Positions 42,163 through 50,812 of a stretch of 64,000 nucleotides of DNA are shown piece by piece (within the stretch, counting starts at the first letter, position 1; each line of letters begins with the position of its first letter). Under the pieces are notes generated by a model that saw only the letters and a list, made by a program, of their open reading frames with translations, was not told where the DNA came from and did not search any database. The position numbers and the translations under genes are program-made. The stretch is from Kutzneria sp. CA-103260 (GTDB lineage: Bacteria > Actinomycetota > Actinomycetes > Mycobacteriales > Pseudonocardiaceae): positions 5,332,001 to 5,396,000 of the forward strand of contig NZ_CP073318.1 of assembly GCF_018263855.1 (NCBI RefSeq), read 5' to 3'.

Positions 42163-43050
42163 TCAGAGGATGCGGGCCAGCTTGGCCGCGCCGACGGCGC
42201 CGTCCTCGGCGAAGCGGGCGGTGAGGCCGAAGCGGTCGGCCATGCCGCCGGCGACCAGGGCCCGCAGCGGGCCGTCGGCCAGCAGCAGCCCGCCACCGAG
42301 CACGACGTCGTGGTAGCCGGCGCCGACCGGGTCGAGGGCGTCCACCGAGGCCAGCAGCAGCTCGGCGGCCTCGGTGACGATCTCCGCCGCCACCGAGTCG
42401 TCCGCGTACAGGCCGGTGACCAGCGGCGCGAGGGTGGCCAGCCGCACCGGCGGCTCGCGGTAGACGGCGGCTTCGATGGCCGACGTGTCCGGTTCGGTGG
42501 CCAGGGCGTAGGTGACCAGGTCGACGAGCTTGGTCGGGCGGCCGCGGCCGTCGAGCATGCGCAGCACGGCCCGCACCGCCTGCCGGCCGATCCAGAACCC
42601 GGAGCCCTCGTCGCCGACCAGCCAGCCGTTGCCGTCGATGTGCCGCTTGATCCGCCAGTCCCGCAGCTCGGCGGCGGCCGCGCCGGTGCCGGACATCACC
42701 AGCACGCCGTCGGGCACCGGGCTGCCGGCGGCGAAGGCCACCTCGGCGTCGCTGAGCACCCGCGGGGCCACTTTCAGGCCGATCTCGGTCGCCACCCGCT
42801 TGACCTCGTTGACCAGCGGCCGGCCCGCGGTGGGCCCGCCGGCCAGCCCGATCACCGCGGCGGCGACACCGGAGGGAGAATGGTCCCCGAGCGCCTGGCG
42901 GAACGCCGCCGCCAGCTGCTGGCCGGCGTGCTCGATCCCGTGCACGACGGGGTTGGCGCCGGCCGCCTTGCCGGTGCCGAGCACCTCGCCGTTCGCGTCG
43001 ACCAGCACAGCCCTGGTGTTCGAACCGCCCGCGTCGGCGCCGAGGTACAT
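42163..43050 (-). CDS. BadF/BadG/BcrA-type kinase, N-acetylglucosamine kinase-like
   Basis: This 295-residue ASKHA-fold kinase has the phosphate-1 motif GADAGGSNTRAVLVD, the phosphate-2 region VLVMSGTGAAAAEL and the adenosine motif VVLGGGLLL. The stretch GWLVGDEGSGFWIGRQAV is typical of the N-acetylglucosamine kinase group. It likely phosphorylates an amino sugar recycled from cell wall or chitin. The ATG start gives MYLGADAGG directly, as usual for the family. It is divergent from the ABC exporter gene, 63 bases away. Confidence 0.88.
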   Translation of the reverse strand: MYLGADAGGSNTRAVLVDANGEVLGTGKAAGANPVVHGIEHAGQQLAAAFRQALGDHSPSGVAAAVIGLAGGPTAGRPLVNEVKRVATEIGLKVAPRVLSDAEVAFAAGSPVPDGVLVMSGTGAAAAELRDWRIKRHIDGNGWLVGDEGSGFWIGRQAVRAVLRMLDGRGRPTKLVDLVTYALATEPDTSAIEAAVYREPPVRLATLAPLVTGLYADDSVAAEIVTEAAELLLASVDALDPVGAGYHDVVLGGGLLLADGPLRALVAGGMADRFGLTARFAEDGAVGAAKLARIL

Positions 43051-43113
43051 GGAATAGAAGAGTAGACGGCTCGGTTCCCCGGTCGTCACAACGTTGGAGA
43101 GTCGGGGGGATCG

Positions 43114-44979
43114 ATGGATTCGTCCTGGATGTTCATGCGCGGCGTGATGGCTCGGGCGGACGCCCCGAACCAGGTGCGCCGCGGCACGCTGCGCCGGGTG
43201 CTGGAGTTCGCCCGGCCGCACTGGGGAAAGCTGGCCGTGTTCCTCGGTCTGACCGTGGTGGACGCGTTTCTCGCGGTCAGCACGCCGGTGCTGGCCGGCC
43301 GGGTGGTGGACGCGATCATCAACCGGGCCGCGCTGGGCCTGGTGATCGGGCTGGCCGGGCTGATCGCCCTGGTGGCCGTGGTCAGCGCCGGCACCAGCCT
43401 GGTCGAGCGCTGGCAGTCCTCGCGCATCGGCGAGGGCCTGATCTACGACCTGCGGCGCGCGGTGTTCGAGCACGTGCAGCGCATGCCGGTCGCGTTTTTC
43501 ACCCGCACGCGCACGGGTGCGCTGGTCAGCCGCCTGAACAACGACGTGATCGGCGCGCAGCGGGCGTTCACTTCTTCACTGTCAGGTCTGGTCACGAACG
43601 TCATCCAGCTGGCCCTGTCGCTGGTCGTGATGCTGTCGCTGTCGTGGCAGGTCACGGTGCTGGCCCTGGTGCTGCTGCCGGCGTTCCTGCTGCCGGCGCG
43701 GCGGATGGGCGCGCGGATGGCTGGGCTGGAGCGGGAGGCCGCCGGGCTGAACGCCGGCATGACCAACCAGATGACCGAGCGCTTCTCCGCTCCCGGGGCC
43801 ACGCTGGTGAAGTTGTTCGGCCGTCCCAAGGCCGAGGCCGAGGACTTCGGCGACAAGGCCCGGCGGGTGCGGGACATCGGCGTGCGGACCGCGATGGCGT
43901 CGCGCTGGTTCCTCACCGGCATGTCGCTGCTGCCGACCATCGCCCAGGCCCTGGTGTACGGGGTCGGTGGCTGGCTGGCGCTGACCGGTCAGCTCGAAGC
44001 GGGCACCGTCGTGTCGCTGGCGCTGCTGCTGACCCGGCTCTACACGCCGCTGACCGCGCTGGCCAACGCGCGGGTGGACATCATGACCGCACTGGTGTCG
44101 TTCGAGCGGGTCTTCGAGGTGCTGGACGTGCGGCCGATGATCGTGGAGTCGAACCGGCCGACCCCGCTGCCCGCCGGGCCGGTGTCGGTGGAGTTCGACG
44201 ACGTGCGGTTCGGCTACCCGTCGGCCGACCAGGTGTCGCTGGCCTCGCTGGAGTCGGTGGCCAACCTGGACACCCGCGGCGGGCAGGAAGTGTTGCACGG
44301 CATCAGCTTCCGGGCCGAGGCCGGCCAGCTGGTGGCCCTGGTCGGGTCCTCGGGCGCCGGCAAGTCGACCATCGCCTCGCTGGTGCCGCGGCTCTACGAC
44401 ACCGTCTCGGGCGCGGTCCGACTGTCCGATGTGGACGTTCGCGAGCTGTCGTTCGACGACGTCCGGGACGCGGTCGGCGTGGTCACCCAGGACGGGCACC
44501 TGTTCCACGACAGCATCGAGGCCAACCTGCGGTACGCGCGGCCCGAGGCCAGCGCCGAGGAGCTGTGGGACGCCATCGAGCGGGCCCGGCTCGGCGACCT
44601 GATCCGGAGCCTGCCCGACGGCCTGGAGACCGTGGTCGGCGAACGCGGCTACCGGCTGTCCGGCGGCGAGCGGCAGCGGCTGACCATCGCCCGGCTGCTG
44701 CTGGCCCGGCCCCGCGTGGTGATCCTGGACGAGGCGACCGCGCACCTGGACTCCGAGTCGGAGGTCGCGGTGCAGGCCGCCCTGACCGAGGCGTTGCAGG
44801 GCCGGACCGCGCTGGTCATCGCGCACCGGCTGTCCACCATCCGGGCCGCCGACCAGATCCTCGTCATCGAGGACGGCGAGGTGGTGGAGCGGGGCACCCA
44901 CACCTCGCTGATGGCTGCCGGCGGCCGTTACGCGGAGTTGCACAACACGCAGTTCCGCGAGGAGCCGACTGCGGTCTAA
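43114..44979 (+). CDS. ABC transporter half-exporter (TMD-NBD)
   Basis: This 621-residue protein has a six-helix membrane domain (about 45-330) and an ATPase domain with Walker A GSSGAGKST near residue 412, signature LSGGE and Walker B VVILDEATAHLD (D539-E540), all intact. It should therefore work as a homodimer, in contrast to the fused exporter at 18570. The stretch VAFFTRTRTGALVSRLNND is the first coupling-helix region. A slightly long insert precedes Walker A (SLESVANLDTRGGQEVLHG). Cargo is unknown. The ATG has GGGGGA just upstream. The 3' end overlaps the tiny convergent gene by 4 bases. Confidence 0.92.
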   Translation: MDSSWMFMRGVMARADAPNQVRRGTLRRVLEFARPHWGKLAVFLGLTVVDAFLAVSTPVLAGRVVDAIINRAALGLVIGLAGLIALVAVVSAGTSLVERWQSSRIGEGLIYDLRRAVFEHVQRMPVAFFTRTRTGALVSRLNNDVIGAQRAFTSSLSGLVTNVIQLALSLVVMLSLSWQVTVLALVLLPAFLLPARRMGARMAGLEREAAGLNAGMTNQMTERFSAPGATLVKLFGRPKAEAEDFGDKARRVRDIGVRTAMASRWFLTGMSLLPTIAQALVYGVGGWLALTGQLEAGTVVSLALLLTRLYTPLTALANARVDIMTALVSFERVFEVLDVRPMIVESNRPTPLPAGPVSVEFDDVRFGYPSADQVSLASLESVANLDTRGGQEVLHGISFRAEAGQLVALVGSSGAGKSTIASLVPRLYDTVSGAVRLSDVDVRELSFDDVRDAVGVVTQDGHLFHDSIEANLRYARPEASAEELWDAIERARLGDLIRSLPDGLETVVGERGYRLSGGERQRLTIARLLLARPRVVILDEATAHLDSESEVAVQAALTEALQGRTALVIAHRLSTIRAADQILVIEDGEVVERGTHTSLMAAGGRYAELHNTQFREEPTAV

Positions 44980-45203
44980 GAGGTGGCTCGGTTCTTGGCG
45001 TTCTCCAGCAGCCACAGCGCCGCCACGCAGAGCACCAGCACGGACCCGGCCACGATCAACGAGGCCGGGTCCGGCAGGTAGAGCGGCAGGGCCAGGCCCG
45101 ACGCGCCGCGACCGATCAGCTTGAACACGAACGGCAGCACACCGCTGTGGATCCCGATGAGAGCCGCCATCATCTGCAGGAACTCGCAGGTCTTCTTGCT
45201 CAT
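44976..45203 (-). CDS. Small two-helix membrane protein
   Basis: This 75-residue protein is not in a family I know. It starts MSKKTCEFLQMMAALIGIHSG, has a first weak helix (about 8-30) and a strong second one (about 48-66), and ends in a polar tail (ENAKNRATS). The ATG start lies 17 bases from a near-perfect 22-bp TetR-type palindrome, and the TetR gene is divergent. This points to a regulated membrane protein, perhaps a small stress or transport helper. Its stop overlaps the stop of the convergent ABC exporter. Confidence 0.7.
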   Translation of the reverse strand: MSKKTCEFLQMMAALIGIHSGVLPFVFKLIGRGASGLALPLYLPDPASLIVAGSVLVLCVAALWLLENAKNRATS

Positions 45204-45220
45204 CACTACCCCCTGAGTTT

Positions 45221-45242
45221 TTATGATGCGATCGCACCATAA
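45221..45242. promoter_or_regulatory. TetR operator: near-perfect 22-bp palindrome
   Basis: TTATGATGCGA/TCGCACCATAA has 10 of 11 pairs (one A/G mismatch). It lies between the divergent starts of the small membrane protein and the TetR gene, so the repressor probably controls both. Confidence 0.85.
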
Positions 45243-45261
45243 CAGATCGTGAGGAGTCGCG

Positions 45262-45858
45262 GTGCCGAAAGTCGTCGACCACGAGCAGCGGCGGCGGGAG
45301 ATCGCCGCCGCCGTCTGGCGCCTGGCCAGCACGCACGGGCTGGAGTCGGTCAGCCTGCGCCAGGTCGCCGCCGAGGCCGGCGTGTCCATGCGGCTCGTGC
45401 AGTACTACTTCGAGACCAAGGACCGGATGCTGCGGTTCGCCCTGCGGCACCTCAACGAGGTCCTGGAGAGCCGGGTCCGCACCGCACTGGGCAGCGAGCC
45501 CACGCCACGCGAGATCATCCGCACCAGCCTGGCCGAGCTCGTGCCGGCCGACGAGCACAGCCGCATGGTGTCGCTGGTGTTCATCGCCTACTTCGTGCGG
45601 GCTCTGTCCGATCCCGTGCTGGGCGAGGCCTTCCAGGGCGACGGCACCGATCAGCTCGCCGCCTTCTTCGCTGGCCTGATCCGCGATTCCCAGGCCGCCG
45701 GCCACAGTCCCTCGTGGCTGGATCCCGAACGGGAGGCCGCCACCCTGCTGGCCGTGGCCAACGGCATGGGCCCGGACGTGCTCATCGGCACCGCCACGGC
45801 GGACGACGTGCTCGCCACCCTGGACTACAACCTCGACCGCGTCTTCCCACCCCGCTGA
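45262..45858 (+). CDS. TetR-family regulator
   Basis: This 198-residue repressor has the N-terminal helix-turn-helix EIAAAVWRLASTHGLESVSLRQVAAEAGVSMRLVQYYFETKDRML and a C-terminal ligand domain of BetI/TetR_C_6 type (FIAYFVRALSDPVLGEAF, ANGMGPDVLIGT). The GTG start has GAGGAG upstream. The operator is the palindrome 20 bases before the start. Its most likely target besides itself is the small divergent membrane protein, and perhaps the ABC exporter on the far side. Confidence 0.92.
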   Translation: MPKVVDHEQRRREIAAAVWRLASTHGLESVSLRQVAAEAGVSMRLVQYYFETKDRMLRFALRHLNEVLESRVRTALGSEPTPREIIRTSLAELVPADEHSRMVSLVFIAYFVRALSDPVLGEAFQGDGTDQLAAFFAGLIRDSQAAGHSPSWLDPEREAATLLAVANGMGPDVLIGTATADDVLATLDYNLDRVFPPR

Positions 45859-45868
45859 CGCCCCGCCC

Positions 45869-45953
45869 CTCACACCGCTTTCCGCCACATGTGCGCCACA
45901 GTCGACTTCAAACGATGCCTGCGGACCACATGTGGCATCAGGGCAGGTGTGAG
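45869..45953. repeat. Nested inverted repeats before the VOC gene
   Basis: CTCACACC (45869-45876) pairs with GGTGTGAG (45946-45953), and inside them GCCACATGT (45884-45892) pairs with ACATGTGGC (45928-45936). The outer right arm is 12 bases from the VOC start. It may end the TetR transcript or regulate the VOC gene. Confidence 0.5.
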
Positions 45954-45964
45954 AGGGTGGCGCC

Positions 45965-46372
45965 GTGGAGCTGAAGCTGGAGCTGGTGCTGCTGCCCGTC
46001 GCCGACGTCGACCGGGCCAAGGCCTTCTACGCCGACCAGTGCGGCTTCGCCGTGCACGTCGACCACCGGGCCGGCGAGAACTTCCGGGTGGTGCAGATGG
46101 ACCCGCCCGGCTCCGCCTGCTCCATCGCCTTCGGCGTCGGCATCACCGACGCCACCCCCGGCACGATCAAGGGCCTGCACCTGGTGGTGTCGGACATCGT
46201 CGCCGTACGCGAGGAGCTGGCGGCCAAGGGCCTGGCGGTCAGCGAAGTCCGGCACATGAAGGACGGCTGGCAGCCCGGCGTGGACCCGGACCACACCGAC
46301 TACAACTCCTTCGCCGACTTCGCCGACCCCGACGGCAACACCTGGGTCCTCCAGGAAAAGGGCTACCGGTAG
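45965..46372 (+). CDS. VOC-superfamily (glyoxalase/bleomycin resistance-type) protein
   Basis: This 135-residue protein has two beta-alpha-beta-beta-beta modules. The first begins LELVLLPVADVDRAKAFYADQCGF; the second, KGLHLVVSDIVAVREELAAKGL, ends ADFADPDGNTWVLQEKGY. Members bind metal and act as glyoxalases, dioxygenases or antibiotic-binding proteins; the function here is open. The GTG start follows GAGAGGG. It stands between a TetR gene and the A/T-richer CDP-diacylglycerol pyrophosphatase gene. Confidence 0.88.
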   Translation: MELKLELVLLPVADVDRAKAFYADQCGFAVHVDHRAGENFRVVQMDPPGSACSIAFGVGITDATPGTIKGLHLVVSDIVAVREELAAKGLAVSEVRHMKDGWQPGVDPDHTDYNSFADFADPDGNTWVLQEKGYR

Positions 46373-46483
46373 CGCCGTCTCCGCACCCACCCCGGTCCTC
46401 CACGCAGTCCGACGGTCAAGTACCCGCACCGTAGCCGCCAACCGCTGCCTGGCGACCAGCCTGACCTGTGGTTCCGCGGCGAC

Positions 46484-47377
46484 TCAGCTGTACACAAGCA
46501 ACTGATCACAGGTAGACGTGCCACCGTGGAGCGATTTATCGCTGTTCAGGACATAGAAAGTCCCGACGAATCCGCCGTTCGTCTTCTTCGGCACCACGAT
46601 CAACGTTTGGTCGGCCATTTTCAGGTGCGATTTCTGCACCACGTTGCGGTACAGTAATGTGAAGATGTTCTGGTCCAGACCGGCGAGAACGAGGGCCCGG
46701 TACGTCCGATCTCCCTGAGAGCCGTTGATGGTGACACGATATTTCGGATCAGCCCATCGTGTTGGATCATCGGCGATATCTCCCGAATTTTCGAGCTCGT
46801 GCAAGCGGCGTTGCAAGCTGTCCCGCACTCCGGCCATGTGGATATGCAGCTGATTGAAGCGCCTGGCATCCTGCGAGTTGACCCCGAACCCTATGCTTCG
46901 ATACTTCACAGGAACCACCCCGCCAGGCATCGCATTGCCCCAGGCGTAGTTCCAGTAATGCGGCGCACCGGCTTCCCATATGAACGGACATTCAATGCCC
47001 GCAATTCGACGCGCTGGCAACAGGAGGTAATTGTGAGTATTCTCGGGTTTGCCGCGTAGTACGACATACTGGGCGGTCTTGTGCACACAGTCGGGCGGCA
47101 GCTGGGGCGGTGGCGGAACTACCCCGTGAATGCAGTACTGAACATCGTTCCATAGTGGATCGTTTCTGTCACCGGGATCACCGCAGATGACCTGGAGTGA
47201 CGTAGGCGGACAGCTGTTCGTGGCAGCGGAAGGGTCTCCACATACGGGTGCCCGGGACGCCGTGGCAACGTTCCTGTCCGCTTCCGCACCCACCAGGAGC
47301 GCGGCAACACCAACGGTGGAAGAGAGTCCGAAAAATCGACGCCGCGACAGGTGCCCGATATTCTCACTTCCATTCAT
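46484..47377 (-). CDS. cdh: Tat-exported CDP-diacylglycerol pyrophosphatase-like protein
   Basis: This 297-residue protein has a twin-arginine signal (SRRRFFGLSSTVGVAALLVG) and a Cdh-type HIT-like domain. Conserved features are LWNDVQYC, the YVVLRGKP strand, LLLPARRIAGIECPF, APHYWNYAW and the catalytic NQLHIHMA (His178, His180). The family cleaves CDP-diacylglycerol to CMP and phosphatidic acid. The ATG is set by a near-ideal GGAGGTGAT 5 bases upstream. Codon use stands out: AGA, CTA, GTA and TTT occur, and third positions are much richer in A/T than in neighbours, so it was probably acquired. The function of an exported Cdh, away from cytoplasmic CDP-lipids, is unclear. Confidence 0.85.
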   Translation of the reverse strand: MNGSENIGHLSRRRFFGLSSTVGVAALLVGAEADRNVATASRAPVCGDPSAATNSCPPTSLQVICGDPGDRNDPLWNDVQYCIHGVVPPPPQLPPDCVHKTAQYVVLRGKPENTHNYLLLPARRIAGIECPFIWEAGAPHYWNYAWGNAMPGGVVPVKYRSIGFGVNSQDARRFNQLHIHMAGVRDSLQRRLHELENSGDIADDPTRWADPKYRVTINGSQGDRTYRALVLAGLDQNIFTLLYRNVVQKSHLKMADQTLIVVPKKTNGGFVGTFYVLNSDKSLHGGTSTCDQLLVYS

Positions 47378-48047
47378 GACGATCACCTCCGATGCGATAA
47401 TCGGGCGGCCGGCGCTGTCAGCCTTTTCCATGTCCTTCGTGCGACGCGGCGGCAGGCAGCGGCGCAGAGGCGTCACCGACATTCCTTGGCCACCAAACAC
47501 ATGAACGGTCACCTCGCGCGGTGAGCCCTCGGGCGACCAGCCACGTCTGCCGCAAGATGGTGGCGTCGGGATTGAGCGACGCGGGACTCGTGGCGCAGGG
47601 CGACCGCCTCCGGGCCACGCGCAGGTGTCAACGACGCGTGCGAGCCGACGTGAGTCGAGGTCAGAGGTGTGGGCAAAGTGTGGCCCGCAGTCTGAACGGT
47701 GTTGGCATCTCAGGACGAGTGCTGCCACACCACCAGGTCGGTGGCCAGCGCGAACTGCCCCTCCCGTCCCTGGTCGGCCGCTGAGCTCGCCTCCGGCGTG
47801 TGGCTGTCACTGGAAGCAGGCGGCGATGGCACTGGGCGATGATCCTGCTGCTCGTCGCTGGCCACGTTCGATGCACCCCCAAGGAAAAACGGCGAGCGTC
47901 ATGGTGACACGCACGGTTGAGACCTTCTGGTGTTTTGGTCGATCATCAACCGGATGGCGGTGCCGAGCGGGTCGTCTTGACGGCCGTGATGCGCCTGATG
48001 GCTCGACTTCACCCGAGCAGTTCCGTAGCACCGTGCTCGCTTCTTCG
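47378..48047. other. Gene-poor stretch beside the cdh-like gene
   Basis: No convincing gene is seen on either strand. Short open frames here lack the usual G/C third-position bias and start signals. Composition is mixed, and parts look like decayed coding sequence, though I could not identify the parent. It probably holds the promoter of the cdh-like gene near 47390-47450. Confidence 0.5.
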
Positions 48048-48101
48048 TTCCACCTGAGTGGCTCAATTGCGCTCCAAAGCCATGGAGCCACTCAGGTGGA
48101 A
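48048..48101 (-). terminator. Long-stem terminator after the serine hydrolase gene
   Basis: TTCCACCTGAGTGGCTC (48048-48064) and GAGCCACTCAGGTGGAA (48085-48101) are exact 17-base complements around a 20-base loop. It begins 7 bases after the stop codon of the minus-strand gene. Confidence 0.85.
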
Positions 48102-48108
48102 GAAGCCG

Positions 48109-49272
48109 TCAGTCGTCGAGCGAGGCGTAGACCCCGTTCCAGAAGTCCAGGTACAGCGGCCAGTGCAGCAGGAAGCCGGCCCGCTGGGTGAGCAGGATGG
48201 CGGTCAGGTCCTCGGCCGGGTCGTTGTGCCACGAGGTGCCGAGACCGCCGTCCCAGCCGTAGCGGCCGGGCGTGGCCCACAGCTCGTCCCGCCCGGTGAC
48301 GACCTGCACGCCGAAGCCCCAGCCCCGGTGCGCGCCGAAGAATCCCGGCCAGAAGCCGTCGGCGGCGTGCTGCCCGGGCGTCAGGTGATCGGTGGTCATC
48401 AGCCGCACGGCCGGCCGCGACAGGACGCGTTCGCGGCCGTGTTTTCCGTTGGCCAGCAACATGGTCGCGAACGCCAGGTAGTCGTCGGCAGTGGAGACGA
48501 GACCGCCACCGCCGGCCTCGAACGCCGGGGGCTTGCTCCACTGGCCGTCGACGGCGTCGAACAGCTTGCCGTCCGAGTAGCTGACGGTGAGCCGGCCCAG
48601 CTGCGCCTCGGGCACGTGGAAGCCGGTGTCGATCATGCCCAGCGGCTCGAACAGGTGCTCCCGCATGGCCTCGCCCAGCGACCGGCCGGTGGCCCGGGCC
48701 AGCAGCACACCCAGCACCTCCGAGCCGGTGTGGTACATCCACCGCTCCCCCGGCTGGTGCAGCAGCGGCAGCGTGCCGAACCGCCGCATCCACTCGTCGG
48801 GCTCGGGCGGTCCGGCCGGCCGCGGCGGGCCCTCGCCCAGGCCGAGCTGGAGTTCGGCCGCCGCGGCCTGCACGGGATAGGTGCCGGGCGGCGCGTAGAT
48901 GCCGCCCCAGCCCAGGCGGAACGTCAGCAGGTCGCGCAGGGTGATGGCCCGGTTGGCCGGCACGGTGTCGTCGACTTCGGCGTCCAGCGACGTCAGCACG
49001 CGGCGGTCGGCCAGCTCGGGCAGCAGCTCGTCGACGGGATCGTCCAGCCGCAGCCGGCCCTGCTCGACCAGCGCCATGGCCAGCGCGGCGGTCACCGGCT
49101 TGGTCATGGAGGCGATCCGGAAGATCGTGTCCCGCCGCACGTCCCCGATCACGTCCACGTGCGTCTCGCCGCGTCGGCGGATCACGCTGACCAGCCCCGG
49201 GCACTCGCCGTTGTCGACGTGCCGCGCGAGGGTGTCGCGCAGGCGGGTCAAACCCTTGCTGGACAGGCTCAT
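48109..49272 (-). CDS. Beta-lactamase-class-C-type serine hydrolase
   Basis: This 387-residue penicillin-binding-like serine hydrolase has the nucleophile motif S55MTK58 in FRIASMTKPVTAALAM and the second motif Tyr at YHTG (Tyr180). The third motif region is GWDGGLGTSWHND in place of the usual KTG/HxG. It has no signal peptide, so it is more likely an intracellular esterase or peptidase of the EstB type than a beta-lactamase. The ATG start overlaps the stop of the upstream fusion gene (ATGA), giving a tight two-gene unit. A 17-bp-stem terminator follows. Confidence 0.88.
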   Translation of the reverse strand: MSLSSKGLTRLRDTLARHVDNGECPGLVSVIRRRGETHVDVIGDVRRDTIFRIASMTKPVTAALAMALVEQGRLRLDDPVDELLPELADRRVLTSLDAEVDDTVPANRAITLRDLLTFRLGWGGIYAPPGTYPVQAAAAELQLGLGEGPPRPAGPPEPDEWMRRFGTLPLLHQPGERWMYHTGSEVLGVLLARATGRSLGEAMREHLFEPLGMIDTGFHVPEAQLGRLTVSYSDGKLFDAVDGQWSKPPAFEAGGGGLVSTADDYLAFATMLLANGKHGRERVLSRPAVRLMTTDHLTPGQHAADGFWPGFFGAHRGWGFGVQVVTGRDELWATPGRYGWDGGLGTSWHNDPAEDLTAILLTQRAGFLLHWPLYLDFWNGVYASLDD

Positions 49273-50687
49273 CGCGTGAACTCTCCGATCCACTGGCTGT
49301 CGCGCCGCTCGACCGACACGGCGGTCACGCCCTCGACGGCGAAGCCGTCCAGCTGACTCCGGGTCAGCGGCCACGGCGGACCGTCGGCGACGGTCCCCTC
49401 CTCGCGACCGTTGGCGACCACGAACAGCGTGCCGCCGGGGGCGAGCAGGCCGGCGACGGCGGCACTGGCCCGCGCCCGCACCGACTCGGGCAATGCCTGC
49501 ACGGTGAAGATCTCGACCACGAAGTCGAAGGCTCGCAACCACTTGTCTGGCAAAGCGAACAGGTCGGCCACGTGGAAGTCGACATCGGGGTGCCGCTCGC
49601 GGGCGATCTCGACCGCCGTCGGCGAGACGTCGAAGGCCGTGGTGGCGAAGCCAAGGCCGGCAAGGAATCCGGCGTCCACGCCGAGACCGCAGCCGACGAC
49701 CAGGCCGCGCTTGCCCTGGCTGTCCTCGCCCTTGAGCCGCTCGACCAGCGCCGGGTTCGGCTGCTGCCGGTTCCACGGCATCTTGACCTCGCCGCGCACG
49801 CCCTCGGCGTAGAGGCGGTCGAACCACACGGTGGGCTGACCGGCGGCAATTGCTTGCGCCGCAAGGCGATCGCCGCGCAGATCCCAGTCCGTCGTGGCCA
49901 GGTCGGCGACGGCGGTGATCACGGCGTCCCAGGTGCGGGCCGGCAGTTCGTGGCCCATCTGCGGCACGATGCGCAGTTCCGCCCCGGGAATCGCCGCCGC
50001 GAGCGCCTGGCCGTGCTCGATCGGGAACATCCGGTCCTCGTCGCCGTGCAGGACGATGGTGGGCGCGGTGATCTCGGGCAGCCGGCCGTACCAGCGTTCG
50101 ATGCGCTTGGTCGCGTGCAGATTGCGCGCGGTGGCCTCGGGATTCCTCGCCCGCGCGCGCTCCTGGGTGACGAGCTCACGCACCGCCTCGTCGTCGAACG
50201 GCACCGACTGCGCCGCCATCGCGCGCCAGGCCTCCACCCTGCGCTCGATCGGATCGGCCAGCGGCTCGGTGACCTCGGGCAGCGTCGAGGCCGGCAGGCC
50301 CGGCTGGCCCGGACTGGTGGCGATCAGGGTCAGCGAGGCGACGCGGTCCCCGTGGCCGACAGCGATCAACTGCGCGATCGCGCCGCCCATCGAGATGCCG
50401 ACCAGGTGCGCCCGCTCGACGCCATAGTGGTCCAGCAGCGCCACCGGGTCGTCGGCCAGGTCGAGCAGCGTGTAGCCCGGCTCGCCCACCGGGTAGCTGA
50501 CCGACTGGCCCGTGTCCCGCATGTCGTAACGGATGACCAGGCCCACCGCCTCGGCCAGCCGCCGGCAGAACTCCGGCCGCCACGAGTCCTTCGAGCCACC
50601 AGCCCCGGCCAGCAGCAGCACTGCCGCCCGCCCCGGCTCCCCGAAGGTGTCCGTCTCGATCTCGACGCCGTTGACCTGAACGATCAT
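49269..50687 (-). CDS. Alpha/beta hydrolase - SAM methyltransferase fusion
   Basis: The 472-residue protein joins two enzymes. Residues 1-265 are an alpha/beta hydrolase with nucleophile Ser99 (GISMGGA), acid Asp216 or Asp218 (LHGDEDRMFP) and His246 (QMGHELP). Residues about 275-472 are a class I methyltransferase like thiopurine S-methyltransferase, with WFDRLYAEG and MPWNRQQPNPALVERL before the SAM motif LVVGCGLGVDAG (329-340). Both halves look intact. They may act in sequence on one small molecule, or the hydrolase may provide the thiol or carboxyl to be methylated; this is inference. The ATG has GGGGGAG upstream. The stop overlaps the serine hydrolase start. The upstream region holds an SOS box. 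Confidence 0.87.
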   Translation of the reverse strand: MIVQVNGVEIETDTFGEPGRAAVLLLAGAGGSKDSWRPEFCRRLAEAVGLVIRYDMRDTGQSVSYPVGEPGYTLLDLADDPVALLDHYGVERAHLVGISMGGAIAQLIAVGHGDRVASLTLIATSPGQPGLPASTLPEVTEPLADPIERRVEAWRAMAAQSVPFDDEAVRELVTQERARARNPEATARNLHATKRIERWYGRLPEITAPTIVLHGDEDRMFPIEHGQALAAAIPGAELRIVPQMGHELPARTWDAVITAVADLATTDWDLRGDRLAAQAIAAGQPTVWFDRLYAEGVRGEVKMPWNRQQPNPALVERLKGEDSQGKRGLVVGCGLGVDAGFLAGLGFATTAFDVSPTAVEIARERHPDVDFHVADLFALPDKWLRAFDFVVEIFTVQALPESVRARASAAVAGLLAPGGTLFVVANGREEGTVADGPPWPLTRSQLDGFAVEGVTAVSVERRDSQWIGEFTR

Positions 50688-50738
50688 GGATCTCCCCCTT
50701 TTGCGCCGACCCTACCGCGTGATCCCCGCCACCCGGAG

Positions 50739-50754
50739 TCGAACACACGTTCGA
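50739..50754. promoter_or_regulatory. Perfect SOS (LexA) box
   Basis: TCGAACACACGTTCGA matches the actinobacterial LexA consensus TCGAAC-N4-GTTCGA at every fixed position. It lies in the divergent gap between the hydrolase-methyltransferase fusion and the MazG-like gene. To the right, TCGAAC as -35 and TAGAGT (50763-50768) as -10 are 18 bases apart, so a plus-strand promoter is likely. Confidence 0.8.
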
Positions 50755-50775
50755 GACCGTGATAGAGTGCTACTG

Positions 50776-50812
50776 GACGGTGAGCCGTGAGGGGAAGTCA
50801 CGGCTCACCGTC
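50776..50812 (+). terminator. 15-bp perfect hairpin just after the SOS box
   Basis: GACGGTGAGCCGTGA and TCACGGCTCACCGTC pair exactly around GGGGAAG. It begins about 8 bases after the -10 element, too early to end a gene. It could be an attenuator for the downstream MazG-like gene or the body of a short RNA. Confidence 0.7.

Noticed and set aside
39261-42296. About 1010-codon frame antisense to the SARP gene
   Set aside because: No recognisable domain; the SARP product has all its expected domains.
47521-47784. Short plus-strand frame in the gap beside the cdh-like gene
   Set aside because: No start signal, no codon bias and no recognisable family.
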